The notes beneath the pieces were generated by a model. That model did no database searches. It was not told the origin of the DNA and saw only the letters and a program-made list of their open reading frames with translations. From the NCBI RefSeq assembly GCF_020639365.1, contig NZ_JAINUL010000001.1, positions 8,518,951-8,582,950 on the forward strand: a DNA stretch of 64,000 bases, read 5' to 3'. The position numbers were made by a program, and so were the translations under genes. The first letter of the stretch is position 1. The number at the start of each line of letters is the position of its first letter. This DNA comes from Streptomyces flavotricini. Its GTDB lineage: Bacteria; Actinomycetota; Actinomycetes; Streptomycetales; Streptomycetaceae. Positions 34,888-44,613 of the stretch are shown one piece after another.

Positions 34888-36467
34888 AGACCGTACCCGG
34901 CCCGACCGGGCACGTCGTCGTCGTCGGGGCGGGGCTCGCCGGCCTGGCCTGCGCCCTGCACCTGCTGGGGGCCGGGCGCAGCGTTGTCGTCGTGGAGCGC
35001 GAGAGCGGACCCGGCGGGAGAGCGGGCCGCGCGGAGACCGGCGGATATCTGCTCGACACCGGGCCGACCGTCCTGACGATGCCGCACCTGGCTGATGAGG
35101 CCTTCGCCGCCGTGGGCGACAGCCTGGCCGCGCGCGTCGAGCTCCTGCCCCTGGATCCCGCCTACCGGGCCGTGTTCGCCGACTCTTCCCGCCTCGACGT
35201 TCACACCGACGGCGAGGCCATGGAGGCCGAGGTCCGCAGATTCGCCGGCGCCGCCGAGGCGGCCGGCTACCGCCGGCTGCGCACGTGGCTGGAGCGCCTG
35301 TACCGGGCGCAGATGCGCCGATTCATCGACACCAACTTCGACTCTCCCTTCCAGCTCCTGCACCCTGACCTGGCCCGGCTCGCGGCACTGGGCGGCTTCG
35401 GACGCCTCGACCGCAAGATCGGCAGCTTCCTGTCCGACGAGCGGCTGCGCCGGGTGTTCTCCTTCCAGTCCCTGTACGCCGGCGTCCCGCCGGCCCGCGC
35501 CCTCGCCGCCTACGCCGTCATCGCCTACATGGACACCGTGGCCGGCGTGTGGTTCCCCCGCGGCGGCATGCACGCGCTGCCCGCCGCCATGGCCGCCTCC
35601 GCCGAGCGGGCGGGCGCACAGTTCCACTGGTCCTCCGAAGTCACCCGGCTCGAACACGTCGGCGGCCGAGTGCGCGCCGTTCACCTGGCCCAGGGCGTAC
35701 GGATCCCCTGCGACGCGGTCGTCCTGACACCAGACCTGCCCGTCGTCCACCGCCTGCTGGGCCGCGTACCCCGCCGCCCGGTACGCCTGCGCCACTCGCC
35801 CTCCGCAGTCGTCCTGCACGCCGGTACCGACCGCACGTGGCCGGACCTGGCCCACCACACGATCTCCTTCGGCGGCGCGTGGGAGCGCACGTTCGACGAG
35901 CTCACCCGCACCGGAACCCTGATGAGCGACCCCTCACTGCTGATCACACGCCCCACCACCCACGACCCCGCCCTGGCACCGCCGGGCCGGCACCTGCACT
36001 ACGTCCTGGCACCCTGCCCGAACACGGATACCGGCCCCTCCGCGACCGCCTGGCAGACCCTGGGCCCGCGCTACCGCGACTCCCTGGCCGCGGAACTCGA
36101 ACGCAGGGGCCTGCACGGATTCACCGACAGCATCGAGCATGAAGTGCTCGTCACCCCGGCGGACTGGGCCGCCCAAGGCCACGGCGCCGGCAGCCCTTTC
36201 TCCGTCTCGCACACCTTCGCCCAGACCGGACCCTTCCGGCCGCGCAACCTGGTGCGCCACCTCGACAACGTGGTCCTGGCAGGCTGCGGCACCACGCCCG
36301 GCGTCGGCGTCCCCACCGTCCTCATCAGCGGAAAACTCGCCGCCGCCCGCATCACCGGCGTCCCGTCGGCCGCCCGCACCACCAGCACCCGGCCAGCGCC
36401 TCCCACCGCGGCAGCCGCCCACCCCGCTGCCCGCCGGACCGTCGCAGGAAGGCCCCCGACGCCATGA
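34884..36467 (+). CDS. crtI: Phytoene desaturase
   Basis: 527 residues from ATG 34884. N-terminal FAD-binding motif HVVVVGAGLAGLACALHLLG, then VVVERESGPGGRAGRAETGG, YLLDTGPTVLTMP. The CrtI signature is near the end (NVVLAGCGTTPGVGVPTVLI, SGKLAAARI), preceded by SVSHTFAQTGPFRP. Converts phytoene to lycopene at the membrane. Coupled to crtE upstream and crtB downstream by 4-bp overlaps. Confidence 0.95.
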   Translation: MKTVPGPTGHVVVVGAGLAGLACALHLLGAGRSVVVVERESGPGGRAGRAETGGYLLDTGPTVLTMPHLADEAFAAVGDSLAARVELLPLDPAYRAVFADSSRLDVHTDGEAMEAEVRRFAGAAEAAGYRRLRTWLERLYRAQMRRFIDTNFDSPFQLLHPDLARLAALGGFGRLDRKIGSFLSDERLRRVFSFQSLYAGVPPARALAAYAVIAYMDTVAGVWFPRGGMHALPAAMAASAERAGAQFHWSSEVTRLEHVGGRVRAVHLAQGVRIPCDAVVLTPDLPVVHRLLGRVPRRPVRLRHSPSAVVLHAGTDRTWPDLAHHTISFGGAWERTFDELTRTGTLMSDPSLLITRPTTHDPALAPPGRHLHYVLAPCPNTDTGPSATAWQTLGPRYRDSLAAELERRGLHGFTDSIEHEVLVTPADWAAQGHGAGSPFSVSHTFAQTGPFRPRNLVRHLDNVVLAGCGTTPGVGVPTVLISGKLAAARITGVPSAARTTSTRPAPPTAAAAHPAARRTVAGRPPTP

Positions 36468-37465
36468 ACAGCCGTGAACTGGACGCCGCGGGCGTCACCG
36501 ATCCGCACCTCAGGTCGGCGTACACGCTCTGCCGCCGCCTCAACGCCTGCCACGGACGCACCTACTTCCTGGCCACCCGTATGTTGCCCGCCGAGCGACG
36601 CCCCGCCGTCCACGCCCTGTACGGGTTCGCGCGCTGGGCCGACGACATCGTCGACGACCTCGACCGCCGCGAGCCCCCTGCCGTACGCGACCGGCAGCTC
36701 GCCGTCCTGGAGGCGGCCCTCGCCCACGGCCTCGCCACGGGGACCAGTACGGAGCCCGTCGTCCGGGCCCTCGCCGACACCGCCGCCCGCTACCGCATCC
36801 CGCACGCCCACTTCACCGACTTCATGGCCTCGATGCGCGCCGACCTCACCATCACCGATTACCCGACCTACCAGGACCTGCGCGCCTACATGCACGGCTC
36901 GGCCGCGGTCATCGGACTCCAGATGCTGCCCGTCCTCGGCACCGTCACCGACCCGCAGGAGGCCGCACCCCACGCGGCCGCCCTCGGGGTCGCCTTCCAG
37001 CTGACCAACTTCCTCCGCGACGTCGGCGAGGACCTCGACCGGGGCCGCGTCTACCTGCCCGCTGACCTGCTGGCCGCCCACGGCGTGGACCGCCCGCTCC
37101 TTGAGCACAGCCGCCGCACCGGCCGCCGCGACCCGCGTATCCGCGCCGCGCTCGTCGCGGCGGAGGCGCTCACCCGCACGGTGTACCGGGAGGCCGAACC
37201 GGGCATCGCCATGCTCGATCCGCGCGTACGGCCCTGCATCCGCACGGCCTACGTCCTGTACGGCGGCATCCTCGACGCCATCGCCGCCGACGACTACGCC
37301 GTCCTGCACGGGCGCTCCACCGTCACCCGTCGCCGCAGGGCCCTCACGGCCGCCACCGGGGCCGCCCACGTCGCGGCCGCCCGCCTCCGCCACAGCAGGC
37401 CGCGCCGCAGACCCCTCCCCGCACCCCACGACCGCATCCACTCCCCGCAGGGAACCCACGAATGA
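36464..37465 (+). CDS. crtB: Phytoene synthase
   Basis: 333 residues from ATG 36464. Trans-isoprenyl diphosphate synthase motifs: YGFARWADDIVDDLDRR (first Asp-rich), MRADLTITDYPTYQDLRAYM, HGSAAVIGLQMLPVLG, and FLRDVGEDLDRGRVYLPADL (second Asp-rich). Condenses two geranylgeranyl diphosphates to phytoene. The tail is Arg/His-rich. Overlaps both neighbours (ATGA). Confidence 0.95.
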   Translation: MNSRELDAAGVTDPHLRSAYTLCRRLNACHGRTYFLATRMLPAERRPAVHALYGFARWADDIVDDLDRREPPAVRDRQLAVLEAALAHGLATGTSTEPVVRALADTAARYRIPHAHFTDFMASMRADLTITDYPTYQDLRAYMHGSAAVIGLQMLPVLGTVTDPQEAAPHAAALGVAFQLTNFLRDVGEDLDRGRVYLPADLLAAHGVDRPLLEHSRRTGRRDPRIRAALVAAEALTRTVYREAEPGIAMLDPRVRPCIRTAYVLYGGILDAIAADDYAVLHGRSTVTRRRRALTAATGAAHVAAARLRHSRPRRRPLPAPHDRIHSPQGTHE

Positions 37466-38469
37466 ACGAGGACACGCGTCGCCCACGCCGGCGGACGCCG
37501 CTACGACTGCGAACCGGCACCGGCTGGGCCGCGCAGGCACCGACCTGGCAGCAGGCCCGGCCGGCGCTCATCGCCGCCGCCCTCAAGCGGGCCCAGGCCC
37601 GATCCGGCGGAAACTGGTTCGTCGTCGGGGCTTCCCGCAGCGTCGCCGCCGACGGCCGCCCCGCCGGCAGGACCGTCGGAGGCACGGAGATCGTCCTGTG
37701 GCGCACGAGCTCCGGTGACCTGCGTGCCGGCCAGGGCGCCTGCCCCCACCTGGGGGCGCCGCTCCGCGAAAGCCGCGTGGTGTGCGGCACGCTGGTGTGC
37801 CACTGGCACGGCATGGCGCTGGACGGCGCCCCTGTCGCCGGATGGCAGACGTACCCGGTGCACGACGACGGCGTCCTGGTGTGGGTACGGCTGGACCGGA
37901 CCGGCGGAGAACAGACGACCGAGCGGCCGCCGTCGGTCCTCAGGCCGGATCCCGGCCGGGCCGTGGACGCGGTCGTCACCGTCATCGGGCGCTGCGAACC
38001 CGAAGACGTGGTGGCCAATCGCCTCGACCCGTGGCACGGATCGTGGTTCCACCCCTACTCCTTCACCGACCTGCGCGTGATCACCGCCCCCGAGGGGGAG
38101 CCGGACGAGCCCTTCGTGGTGGACGTCTCGTTCAAGGTGGCGGGCCGGCTCGTGGTGCCGGTACGGGCCGAGTTCACCGCCCCCGGGCCGCGCACGGTGC
38201 TCATGCGGATCACCGAGGGCGAGGGGCGGACCTCCATCGTGGAGACCCACGCGACACCGCTGACCCCGCCCGGCGCGGCCGTGCCCAGGACCGCCGTCGT
38301 CGAGGCGGTGGTGGCCGCCTCCGACCGTCCCGGCTTCCGCCTGGCACGGGCCCTCGCCCCGGCACTGCGGCCGCTGATGTCCCGGGCCGCGGGCCGCCTG
38401 TGGCGCGACGACCTCGCCTACGCCGAGCGCCGCTGGGCGCTGCGCAACGCCGGCACCTTCCCCGGCTGA
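37462..38469 (+). CDS. Rieske [2Fe-2S] oxygenase-like protein of the carotenoid operon (DUF5914 type)
   Basis: 335 residues from ATG 37462, overlapping crtB. Rieske ligands: ACPHLGAPLRESRVVCGTLV then CHWHGMALDGAP, i.e. C-x-H and C-x2-H. The downstream domain (LDPWHGSWFHPYSFTDLRVI ... DEPFVVDVSFKVAGRLVVPV) is the DUF5914-like part. It occupies the position of crtV in described Streptomyces crtEIBV operons, but crtV has been described as methylesterase-like, so I leave the symbol open. A late oxidation or aromatic-ring maturation step is inferred from context. Confidence 0.85.
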   Translation: MNEDTRRPRRRTPLRLRTGTGWAAQAPTWQQARPALIAAALKRAQARSGGNWFVVGASRSVAADGRPAGRTVGGTEIVLWRTSSGDLRAGQGACPHLGAPLRESRVVCGTLVCHWHGMALDGAPVAGWQTYPVHDDGVLVWVRLDRTGGEQTTERPPSVLRPDPGRAVDAVVTVIGRCEPEDVVANRLDPWHGSWFHPYSFTDLRVITAPEGEPDEPFVVDVSFKVAGRLVVPVRAEFTAPGPRTVLMRITEGEGRTSIVETHATPLTPPGAAVPRTAVVEAVVAASDRPGFRLARALAPALRPLMSRAAGRLWRDDLAYAERRWALRNAGTFPG

Positions 38470-38509
38470 CGGCAGGGCGGGCGGACCGAACGCGGCGGCC
38501 GTCCGGCGC

Positions 38510-40099
38510 TCAGGACCCTGCCGCGATGCGCGCCAGGAGCCGCAGGGCGCGGGAGCGGCCCGCCCGCGGCACGGTCCACAGCACCTGTCCCCGCACCCCC
38601 CGATCGGCGAGCAGGGCATTGGCGGCGAGGAACCCGGTCGTGGCGGCCCGCTCCATCAGCGCAACCGGAAGACCGCAGCGCACCGCGTCCCCGGCCAGGG
38701 TCACCCGTGGGTCAGGTGTGCGGACCGCCGGGCGGCGAAGGTAGCCACCGAACGGAAAGAGCGGGCAGTCGGACCTCCACTCGTGGCGGGAGTCGATGAT
38801 GCGCGCCTCGCGGGTCTCGGGGTAGATCTCCCGCAGCCTCGCTGTCAGGTGCTCCTGGACCTCCTCACGGCATGCGGCGCCGGCGACCGCGTAGGCGTGG
38901 AGTTCGACGACAGAACCGCCCGTGCGTCTCGCCCAGCGGGCCGCCTCTCCCTCCCAGCGGTCCAGGACGCTGATGTTGTCCAGGCCGTCGAAGCCGCTGG
39001 TTGCGAGGAAACCCGCACGCCCCGGGTCCACGGGCCGGTCCAGCCAGAGCCGGGAGACCAGGAACGGGGGAGCGGTACGCAGGCTCGCGACCTCCTCGCG
39101 CCACGCGGCGGTGCCGAGTCCCGGTGATCCCGCCACGGTCTGGCGCAGGCCGCGCACGTCGAGGGCCAGCACGGCCGCCTGGTGGCGGAACGTCCCGTCG
39201 TCAGTCCGTACTTCGAGGGCGCCGTCGGGGCAGGGGTCGACCCCGTGCACTGCGGTGCCGGTGCGTACATCGGCTCCCAGCTCCTGCAGATAGGCGCCGA
39301 GGGGGTGCCACAGCGCCTGCGGGAAGGGCTCGTTGGGTACGTCGAAGAGCAGGCCCTCAGACGAGCCGAGGAAGTAGATGTGGAACATCAACAGCAACTC
39401 CGCCGCCGAGAGTTCTCCCGGGTCCGAGAAGAAGCTGCGCGAGAACACCTCGAAGGCCAGGTGGCGTGCGGCCGAGGGAAAGCCGATGCGGTCGAGGAAC
39501 TCGGCGGCGCCGATGCCGTCGTAGCGCTCGTACACCTCGGGCACCCGTACGTCGAGGAGCGGCAGCGCCGCCCTCGGGTCCATCGCCGCCAGGTCCCGCC
39601 AGCCGAACGTCGGGCTCAGCGCGACGAATCCCAGGGCACTCCACGGTGGTGTGCGAGGCACCCGCGCGAAGCCGTCCGTCGCCCCGCCGCAGTGCCGCAG
39701 CGGATAATCGGACAGCGGCGTGAGCCGTGCGAGGGCCGGGTCCGTCCGTCGCAGTAGCCCCCGCAGGTTGTAGTACTGGCGGAAGAACGCGTGGAAGCCC
39801 CGGCTCATCGTCACCTCAGAGCCGTCCGACAGCCGGGTGGGCCACCCCGCGAGCCGGCCGCCCAGCGAGGCCTCCCGCTCGTACAGGGTGACCCGTGCTC
39901 CCCGTTCGGCCAGGGCGGTGGCCGCGGCCAGTCCCGCGATCCCCCCGCCCACCACCGCCACGCTCGGGGCATCCCGCCGCTCGAAGCGGGCGCGGCCCGG
40001 AGCGGGCAGCACGACCTCCGCCCGCCGGTCGCGGCCGCGCCGGGCCGCCCCGGGGCCCGTATCCGAGGCGCGCCCGAGGCCCTGGAGCAGGGCGCTCAC
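38510..40099 (-). CDS. crtU: Carotenoid desaturase/methyltransferase, isorenieratene-synthase type
   Basis: 529 residues; start GTG 40099 overlaps the crtT stop (GTGA). FAD-dependent amine-oxidase-like fold: VAVVGGGIAGLAAATALAER, ASLGGRLAGWPT, then SRGFHAFFRQYYNLRGLLRR. The C-terminal flavin motif is PDPRVTLAGDAVRCGLPVAL, MERAATTGFLAANALL. In Streptomyces crt clusters this enzyme converts beta-rings to aromatic phi-rings (isorenieratene). Last gene of the crtY-crtT-crtU operon, convergent with the Rieske gene, 40 bp apart. Confidence 0.9.
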   Translation of the reverse strand: MSALLQGLGRASDTGPGAARRGRDRRAEVVLPAPGRARFERRDAPSVAVVGGGIAGLAAATALAERGARVTLYEREASLGGRLAGWPTRLSDGSEVTMSRGFHAFFRQYYNLRGLLRRTDPALARLTPLSDYPLRHCGGATDGFARVPRTPPWSALGFVALSPTFGWRDLAAMDPRAALPLLDVRVPEVYERYDGIGAAEFLDRIGFPSAARHLAFEVFSRSFFSDPGELSAAELLLMFHIYFLGSSEGLLFDVPNEPFPQALWHPLGAYLQELGADVRTGTAVHGVDPCPDGALEVRTDDGTFRHQAAVLALDVRGLRQTVAGSPGLGTAAWREEVASLRTAPPFLVSRLWLDRPVDPGRAGFLATSGFDGLDNISVLDRWEGEAARWARRTGGSVVELHAYAVAGAACREEVQEHLTARLREIYPETREARIIDSRHEWRSDCPLFPFGGYLRRPAVRTPDPRVTLAGDAVRCGLPVALMERAATTGFLAANALLADRGVRGQVLWTVPRAGRSRALRLLARIAAGS

Positions 40100-40824
40100 C
40101 GGGTGGCCTGGGGCAGCCCGGACCCGTTGCGGGCCGTGAAGGTGTGGACGATGCCCGTCTGCCAGCCAGCCACGGGAGTCGTGCGCACCGATGTGAACCC
40201 GGCCCGGCGCAACCGGTCGACGAAGGCAGGTGCGGTGTCGAAGGCCGGCACGCTGTCGCACAGGTGCCGGTACAGCTCCCGGTCCCCGGTCAGCGTGCCG
40301 GCCGGCACGATGACGCACCGGCTGACCGCCTCCCACACGGCCCGGTGCCCGGCCCTCCCCGTGAGGCTGTACTCGTGCGCCGCCAGGCGGCCGCCGGGGC
40401 GTAGCACTTCGCGTACCGCGGCCAGTACCGCGTCCGGATCGGTGACGTTGCGGAAGAGGTACGCGGCGAACACGGCGTCGTACGGACCGGTTCCCGCGGC
40501 GGGCAGGTCCTCCGCGGCGGTGTGGGCGAACCGCACGCGGGCGGGCCACGGCTTGGACCGTGCGCGGTCCAGCATCCCCGCGGAGGCGTCGACGGCGGTG
40601 ACGCGGGCCAGCGGGGCGGCGCGCAGCAGCGCGCGGGTGGAGGCTCCCGTGCCGCAGCCGAGGTCCAGGATGTGCAGGCCCGCCCCGCCGCCGGGCAGTT
40701 GCAGGCGGCGTGCCGAGCGGTACAGCTCGGCGCGGTGACCGGGGTTGAGGGCGGTCAGCCGGTCGTAGGAGCGCGAGGCGTGGTCGAAGGCGTGGGCCAG
40801 ATCGTGGTCGCGGAGCAGCGTCAC
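40096..40824 (-). CDS. crtT: SAM-dependent methyltransferase of the carotenoid cluster
   Basis: 242 residues from GTG 40824. UbiE-like class I fold: LHILDLGCGTGASTRALLRA (motif I), VTAVDASAGMLDRA, YDAVFAAYLFRNVTDPDAVL, VLRPGGRLAAHEYSLTG. Overlaps crtY upstream and crtU downstream, both as GTGA. The substrate is not established; the operon position says a carotenoid or cofactor step. Confidence 0.9.
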   Translation of the reverse strand: MTLLRDHDLAHAFDHASRSYDRLTALNPGHRAELYRSARRLQLPGGGAGLHILDLGCGTGASTRALLRAAPLARVTAVDASAGMLDRARSKPWPARVRFAHTAAEDLPAAGTGPYDAVFAAYLFRNVTDPDAVLAAVREVLRPGGRLAAHEYSLTGRAGHRAVWEAVSRCVIVPAGTLTGDRELYRHLCDSVPAFDTAPAFVDRLRRAGFTSVRTTPVAGWQTGIVHTFTARNGSGLPQATR

Positions 40825-42080
40825 CGCGGGTTCTCCTCGGGTCGCGGGGCGCCGATGGCCCCTGGGCGGGCGCGCCGGCGCAGTAACGGCAGTTCGGCCG
40901 CGGTGCGCAGCATCGGGGCGACGGGCGTGCGCAGTCCGATGGCGAACTCCTCCCGCGGCGTTGTCCGCCCGTCGAGGAAGCGCAGCAGCCGCTCACCGGG
41001 GACGGTGCGGAAGAGGTCGGTGAAAAAGGCGGGTCCGTCGATGCGGCCCGCGTCGATGCCCCGCAGGAGGACCGCGTCCATGGCGAGCGCGCGACGGCCG
41101 TACGGGGGTGGCACGATCTCGCCGCTTCCCGCCCGCAGGGCGGCCACGATGTCCCGACTCTGCCGCTGCACGGCGGAGAAGGTGTAGCCGGTGGCGGGGC
41201 GGGTGGCGCCCCCGGCCGCCCCGATCCGGTACACGGACGGGCCCACGCGGCGCGGAAAACGTGCGTCGGTCATGGGGATCACGCCCTGCTCCTCCGCGAC
41301 GATGCTGTACGGGCCCAGCCGCAGCACGCGGCCCGCATAGTGGCGCAGGGCGGCCCCGTACTCCGCCGATGTCAGGGGCTCACGCGAGAACTCGGTGTAC
41401 TCGACCAGTGCGTGATCGGGGGCGAGGGGCAGGACGTAGCCGAACGCCAGACCGTGTCGGGGCTGCGGCACCCGGAAGTCCATCAGATCGGCGACCCCCG
41501 GGTCGAAGCGGGCCGAGGCGGTACGCACGAACCATCCCCAGAAGTGCTGCAGCAAAACCGTCCGGGCGGGTGGCAGGAAGGGCAGCGGCCGGGAGTCGAA
41601 CACGTACCGCCCGTGCAGCGCGAGACGGCCTCCTTCCGCCAGGGTGCACACCACCTCGGCACCCCCGGGGTACTGGCGGATCTCGTGCACGGCGCCCCGC
41701 ACCAGCCGGGCCTGCGGATGGCCCGCCAGTCCGCGGTGCACCAGTTCCTCGAAGGCACCCGAGCGGATCATCCGATAGGTCATGGGGGAGGGGTCGCTGA
41801 CCACCGTGCTGCCGTCGGGGCCGCGGACCCGCAGGCGCTCCCACGATGCCGAGACCGCATCTTCGAACTCGTCGGGCCCCTGGGCCCAGTGACACCAGGT
41901 CCGCTCAGGGGGCCGCAGCCGCCCCCGGGACGGCTGCACTACGACGAAGTCGCCGATACCGGTGCGCGCCAGCCGGTGCGCCAGACTCAGCCCCGCCGCA
42001 CCACCCCCCACGATGACGACATCCGCAAACTCCGCGCGGGCGTTCGACGCCACGGCTGGCGTGTCCGCCGCCCGGCTCAC
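40821..42080 (-). CDS. crtY: Lycopene cyclase
   Basis: 419 residues from GTG 42080. CrtY/CrtL-type flavoprotein: VVIVGGGAAGLSLAHRLART, WCHWAQGPDEFEDAVSASWE, YVFDSRPLPFLPPARTVLLQ, HFWGWFVRTASARFDPGVAD, and the late motif GAAGGATRPATGYTFSAVQR. Cyclises lycopene to beta-carotene. First gene of the second crt operon. Upstream in-frame sequence is not protein-like, supporting this start. Confidence 0.9.
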   Translation of the reverse strand: MSRAADTPAVASNARAEFADVVIVGGGAAGLSLAHRLARTGIGDFVVVQPSRGRLRPPERTWCHWAQGPDEFEDAVSASWERLRVRGPDGSTVVSDPSPMTYRMIRSGAFEELVHRGLAGHPQARLVRGAVHEIRQYPGGAEVVCTLAEGGRLALHGRYVFDSRPLPFLPPARTVLLQHFWGWFVRTASARFDPGVADLMDFRVPQPRHGLAFGYVLPLAPDHALVEYTEFSREPLTSAEYGAALRHYAGRVLRLGPYSIVAEEQGVIPMTDARFPRRVGPSVYRIGAAGGATRPATGYTFSAVQRQSRDIVAALRAGSGEIVPPPYGRRALAMDAVLLRGIDAGRIDGPAFFTDLFRTVPGERLLRFLDGRTTPREEFAIGLRTPVAPMLRTAAELPLLRRRARPGAIGAPRPEENPR

Positions 42081-42399
42081 CGCGCCGCCCGTTCGGCCCG
42101 GTCGACGGTGGGCGGAGCCGACCCGGATCCGGTTGTGCACATGTCGTGGACCCTCCCTGTTCCGGCCGGAGCGCGGGTGACCATCAGTCTGCCGGGAGCA
42201 AGCCCCTCCTGGCCGCCCCCACGCCGAATTCCGGTTGAAGGCCTGCCACGGATGCAGCTGACTCTGACGTGCCGGCCCGCAGCCGAACGCCCCGAACTGA
42301 TCGAGCGCTGATCGGCATCGAGGGGGCCTCGCTCTGGCTCCTGCCGTGATCCGCCGGGCCGGGGCCCGTCCGGCACATTGGCGACAGCGGCTCCTTAGG
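42081..42399. other. Upstream region of crtY
   Basis: No gene seen. It holds the promoter side of the crtYTU operon and the broken front of the VOC pseudogene on the other strand. Confidence 0.4.
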
Positions 42400-42825
42400 C
42401 TATCGACCTGACGCTGGACGGTTCGGATACGAGGGTTCTTGCCGTCTTCTGGAAGACGGCTCTGGGCTATGTCGACGAGCCGCCGCCCGCCCCCTTCAAG
42501 ACACGCGAGGAGTGGCTCGCGCAGTTCGACCTGCCGGAGGGCGACTCCGTGGCCGACGGGGCGTGGCTCTGTGATCCGGACGGCGTCGGCCCGCGCCTGC
42601 GCATCCTCAAGGTCCCCGAGCCCCAAGACGGCAAAGAACCGGCTGCACATCGACGTACGAGTGCCAGGACACGGTAGTCCTGACGAGCGATGGGCGCGGA
42701 TCACGTCGGAGTCCGAACGCCTGATGCTGGCGGGCGGGACCCTCCTCGAGAAATTCGACGGACACCATGTCCTGATGGCCGACCCAGAGGGCAATGAGTT
42801 CTGCGTCGGCGCAGCCTCTGCGTAA
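42400..42825 (+). pseudogene. VOC / glyoxalase-like protein, no start and one frameshift
   Basis: The first half reads IDLTLDGSDTRVLAVFWKTA, LGYVDEPPPAPFKTREEWLA ... RLRILKVPEP. Near 42620 the match moves to another frame (KTAKNRLHIDVRVPGHGSPD, ERLMLAGGTLLEKFDGHHVL, MADPEGNEFCVG). The C-terminal H...DPEGNEF motif is standard for the VOC family. No start codon fits in front of the first residue. A single gene that has lost its start and frame. Confidence 0.75.
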
Positions 42826-43024
42826 TGTGCGCCAGAGATCGGCCCGTGTAGTCCACCAGCCCACGACCGCGACGTCGACGGCGGTCAGGCCGGTGACGAC
42901 GCCATCCCCCGAGGCCGGGGGCACTCCTCGGTGACCGAGTGGTCGACCGGATCCCGCCGCGGCGGAACCGTCCTTGGTATGGACCTGACAAACAGCGGCG
43001 GCTAGCGTAACAACCGACACTCTG

Positions 43025-43038
43025 TGAGAGCGCTCTCA
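43025..43038. promoter_or_regulatory. LacI-type operator upstream of the S1 protease
   Basis: Perfect 14-bp palindrome TGAGAGCGCTCTCA, ending 29 bp before the start. It has the GAGCGCTC core of LacI-family sites such as the CebR box (TGGGAGCGCTCCCA). A near-identical site lies at 44614. Confidence 0.75.
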
Positions 43039-43067
43039 AGCGTTCGCTCCCCACACCAGGAGGTCTC

Positions 43068-44219
43068 GTGAAACACACCCGCCCCTTACGCGCCGCCGTT
43101 GCGGCGGTACTCCTGACCCTCGGCCTGAACGCCGCACACGTCGGCGTGGCGAGCGCCGTCCCGCTCCCGGAGCCCGCCCCAGCGCCGTCCGCCTCTGTCG
43201 GGCTGCTCGACGCGATGCGCCGGGACCTCGGACTCACCGCTTCCCAGGCCGAGGAGCGGCTGAGCGCGGAAAAGGCCGCCGCGGCCGTGGAGAAGACCGC
43301 ACGGCAGGCCGCGGGCGGTGCGTACGGCGGTTCGTGGTACGAGCCGTCCACCGGCCGGCTCGTCGTCGCGGTGACCGACCGCGCGCAGGAGTCCGAGGTG
43401 CGGGCCCTGGGCGCCGACACCCGCCTCGTCCGGCACAGCGCCGCCGCGCTGGACCGCGCCAAAGCGCGCCTGGACACGCTGCGCGCCCCCGCCGGGGTGG
43501 CCGGCTGGCACGTCGACCCGCCGACCAACAGCGTCGTCGTCACGGTCGTACGTACCGAGCGGGAAGCCCCCGCCGTACGGGCGTTCGTCGACCGGGCCCG
43601 GGCAGGCGGCCCCGTCACCGTCGTCGAGACGGCGCAGGCTCCCCGTACGTACGCCGCGGGCACCGTCGGCGGTGACCCGTACTACACCGGCAACGTCCGC
43701 TGTTCGATCGGCTTCTCCGTGTACGGCGGCTTCGTGACGGCTGGGCACTGCGGGCAGGCGGGGGCCGCCGTGCGCGGCTGGGACGGTTCCGCGATGGGCA
43801 CCTTCCAGGGATCCTCGTTCCCCGGCAACGACTACGCGTACGTCGGCATCCACAGCGGCTGGTGGACCGTACCGGTGGTGCTCGGCTGGGGCACCATCCC
43901 GGACCAGCTGGTACGCGGCTCCGCCGAGGCACCCGTGGGCGCCTCGATCTGCCGGTCGGGGTCCACGACGCACTGGCACTGCGGCACCGTCCTCGCCAAG
44001 AACGAGACCGTCAACTACAGCCAGGGTGCCGTCTACCAGATGACGAAGACCAGCGTCTGCGCCGAGGGAGGCGACTCCGGCGGCTCGTTCCTCAGCGGGG
44101 ACCAAGCCCAGGGGGTCACGTCCGGCGGCTGGGGCAACTGCTCGTCCGGCGGCCAGACGTGGTTCCAGCCGATCAATGAGATCCTCGGCCGCTACGGCCT
44201 GACGCTGCACACCGCCTGA
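43068..44219 (+). CDS. Streptogrisin-type S1 serine protease, secreted
   Basis: 383 residues from GTG 43068 with AGGAGG upstream. Signal peptide to about residue 30, then a propeptide of about 160 residues (alpha-lytic protease pro-region: WYEPSTGRLVVAVTDRAQ). The mature domain has His in GFVTAGHCGQAG, Asp in FPGNDYAYVG, Ser in CAEGGDSGGSFLSG, and paired cysteines typical of S1E. It probably self-processes outside the cell. The LacI-type palindrome just upstream suggests repression until a sugar cue. Confidence 0.95.
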   Translation: MKHTRPLRAAVAAVLLTLGLNAAHVGVASAVPLPEPAPAPSASVGLLDAMRRDLGLTASQAEERLSAEKAAAAVEKTARQAAGGAYGGSWYEPSTGRLVVAVTDRAQESEVRALGADTRLVRHSAAALDRAKARLDTLRAPAGVAGWHVDPPTNSVVVTVVRTEREAPAVRAFVDRARAGGPVTVVETAQAPRTYAAGTVGGDPYYTGNVRCSIGFSVYGGFVTAGHCGQAGAAVRGWDGSAMGTFQGSSFPGNDYAYVGIHSGWWTVPVVLGWGTIPDQLVRGSAEAPVGASICRSGSTTHWHCGTVLAKNETVNYSQGAVYQMTKTSVCAEGGDSGGSFLSGDQAQGVTSGGWGNCSSGGQTWFQPINEILGRYGLTLHTA

Positions 44220-44613
44220 CGCTGCACCTCACCTGGCGCCTGGCGCCGCTTGACCCTGCACACGCCTGAGGTCGGCGCGGCGCGAGGTGCCCGGCTTCCC
44301 GTACGGGTCCGGCGGCGTTGCTCGTGGAAGGTGTCCGGCGCCGCGGAACCAACCGTCGGCCGGGGCCGGGTTCGTGGCCGGAGCAGGCGTACGTACGCCT
44401 GCGCGGAGTGCCCGCGGCGGTGCGGTCCGGCCGACGATCACGTCAGGCTCCGATTCACAGCCCCTCTGCATCAAGCCAGCCTTAAGAGAGCGTTAAGCCG
44501 AAGACCACAAGATAGAACCGCAGTTCAGAGGAGTGCGAGGAGTGACGTCTGACGTTGCCATGGCGGTTACCTCTCCGTGATACTCACTGCCTCGGGTGAC
44601 ATCGCGTCACGTT
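44220..44613. other. Gene-free stretch
   Basis: 394 bp between the protease and the GH16 pseudogene operator. No coding frame is supported. Confidence 0.4.

Noticed and set aside
38510..40996. 828-codon frame suggesting a fused methyltransferase-crtU protein
   Set aside because: The first 300 codons are antisense-free but out of frame with the real crtT gene on the same strand; crtU starts at GTG 40099 overlapping the crtT stop.
42607..43020. Minus-strand 137-codon frame opposite the VOC pseudogene
   Set aside because: Most of it is antisense to the VOC coding sequence with matching third-position bias for the plus strand; no domain.
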